A stretch of 6,702 nt of DNA from Gemmatimonadota bacterium (GTDB lineage: Bacteria > Orphanbacterota > Orphanbacteria > Orphanbacterales > Orphanbacteraceae), in contig JABDJQ010000690.1 of NCBI GenBank assembly GCA_013002425.1, forward strand, positions 1 through 6,702, given 5' to 3'. This document shows, one piece after another, positions 5,963-6,702 of the stretch. The position numbers and the translations under genes are program-made. Position 1 is the first letter of the stretch; each line of letters starts with the position of its first letter. Below the pieces are notes generated by a model. It did not search any database and had not been told where the DNA came from. It saw only the letters and a list, made by a program, of their open reading frames with translations.

Positions 5963-6702
5963 GATGCGCCTCCGAGACGGCGCTGCAGGGTCTCGGCGAA
6001 CCGGTCGCGAAGATCGGTCAGCGACCGGAAGTAGATGTCGATGTCTCCGAGATCGCGCACGAGATCCTCCTGTCCCGGAAGACCGCTCAGCCACGCGCAG
6101 AAATCGTCGCGGCAGTCCGCGTTCCGCCGCCGCGCGTCGATCACGTGATAGAAGATGCTGCCGAGCGAGAGTTTCGGAACGGCATTCGCGAGTTCGGCGG
6201 GTTTCGAGAGCACGTCGCCGGTCTCGAGCACCACGATCTGCGAGCGGATGAAATAAAACTGTTCGTCCCGGGCGGACCAGGGCGTCTTGAACTGCTCGTC
6301 GAGGCGTTCTTCGATCACATCGATCAGTTCCCGGCGCAGATCTTCCAGATCGACGAACCGGGCGGGATCGATGATCCCGAGACGTTCCGCGAGCCGGTCG
6401 TCGTGGAGCGCATGCTCCACCCACGCGGCGAAGTCGTTGCTGTATTCGGGATCGTCGAAACGCGGACGGAGCAACCCGCCGTAGAAATGGTAGTAGATGC
6501 AGTCGATGTCGATCGTATGCAGAATCTGGAGGAGTTCCTTGAGGTTTTCCGCCTTCTGCCCGGTCGCGATCGCAGAGAGCGCGCACGTTTTCACGACAAA
6601 GCCCGTTTCGGACTGCTCGGCCGTCGAAGCGGCGGCGCCCACCGCCTTGCCCGGTTCGGACTGCGGCGCGTCTTCAGGCCCGATTTCGCCGTTCGGATGT
6701 TT
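5959..6702 (-). CDS. DUF5752-type protein of unknown function, partner of treT (5' partial or GTG start at 6642)
   Basis: The sequence resembles the DUF5752 proteins often found beside GT4 trehalose synthases; I recall this family rather than having searched it. It is a soluble, probably cytoplasmic protein with no signal peptide or membrane segment and no known catalytic motif. Numbered from the GTG at 6642 it has 227 residues. The core begins near FVVKTCALSAIATG (15-28) and holds two related halves: F15-L113 and F129-L223. Each has IYYH/IFYH (49-52, 163-166), an FxAWL/V segment (W74, W184) and an ending helix with LRRELIDVIEERL or LRDRFAETLQRRL. The frame stays open for 20 more codons to the right edge. 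That stretch is polar (PEDAPQSEPG), looks like a linker, and has no strong ribosome site before 6642, so the true start may lie outside. It overlaps treT as GTGA. A role in controlling or scaffolding TreT is inference only. Confidence 0.75.
   Translation of the reverse strand, partial: KHPNGEIGPEDAPQSEPGKAVGAAASTAEQSETGFVVKTCALSAIATGQKAENLKELLQILHTIDIDCIYYHFYGGLLRPRFDDPEYSNDFAAWVEHALHDDRLAERLGIIDPARFVDLEDLRRELIDVIEERLDEQFKTPWSARDEQFYFIRSQIVVLETGDVLSKPAELANAVPKLSLGSIFYHVIDARRRNADCRDDFCAWLSGLPGQEDLVRDLGDIDIYFRSLTDLRDRFAETLQRRLGGAS
5969..5973 (-). promoter_or_regulatory. Shine-Dalgarno deciding the GTG start of treT
   Basis: The minus strand reads GGAGG six bases before the GTG at 5962, inside the last codons of the DUF5752 gene. 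Together with the GTGA stop/start overlap it supports this non-ATG start over any site farther upstream. Confidence 0.75.

Noticed and set aside
4538..6034. A 498-codon plus-strand open frame
   Set aside because: It is antisense to treT and otsB, which carry full family motifs. Its product is Arg/His/Glu-rich with no recognisable domain, typical of an antisense shadow in GC-rich coding DNA.
5963..6586. An N-terminal extension of treT to about 622 residues
   Set aside because: The added part is an out-of-frame shadow of the DUF5752 gene, rich in Arg and Pro. The GTG at 5962 has a good Shine-Dalgarno and gives the family length.

Overview
The window looks like a chromosomal segment of a fairly GC-rich, Gram-negative-type bacterium. 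The best clue is the large plus-strand protein. It ends in a C-terminal sorting domain of the FlgD-Ig / type IX secretion 'type A' style, with the pattern LAQNAPNPV ... VYDINGRLV ... WDGTNNAG ... GIYFYRL ... TKKLTLVR. Such tails are common in Bacteroidetes and relatives and in candidate phyla such as Eisenbacteria, Krumholzibacteriota and Latescibacteria. The GC-rich codon use and the treT/DUF5752 pair would suit one of the latter groups, but the exact taxon is inference. Nothing in the window marks it as mobile: there is no transposase, integrase, tRNA, rRNA or CRISPR array.

Layout: positions 1-2129 (+) hold the 3' part of a large secreted repeat protein, open at the left edge. A 9-bp GC-rich hairpin with a UUCG loop and a T-rich tail follows (about 2154-2186). 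Positions 2187-2445 are a convergent intergenic stretch with no complete gene, but the minus strand there reads like coding sequence. From 2446 to the right edge, everything is one minus-strand operon transcribed toward the left. Its order is a DUF5752-type protein (5959 to the edge, 5' partial), treT (4718-5962), otsB (3921-4721) and otsA (2446-3933). All three junctions overlap (GTGA 4 nt, ATGA 4 nt, 13 nt), so the genes are probably translationally coupled.

Function: the operon carries two routes to trehalose. OtsA joins NDP-glucose to glucose-6-phosphate and OtsB removes the phosphate. TreT, a GT4 glycosyltransferase, joins NDP-glucose directly to free glucose, a reaction that is reversible in characterised homologues. 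Together they could make trehalose as a compatible solute and let TreT also recover glucose units from it. The DUF5752 protein has no known activity. It carries a clear internal duplication and is the upstream partner of treT, so it is the least understood element here.

No promoter could be placed. The operon's 5' end and the start of the repeat protein both lie outside the window.
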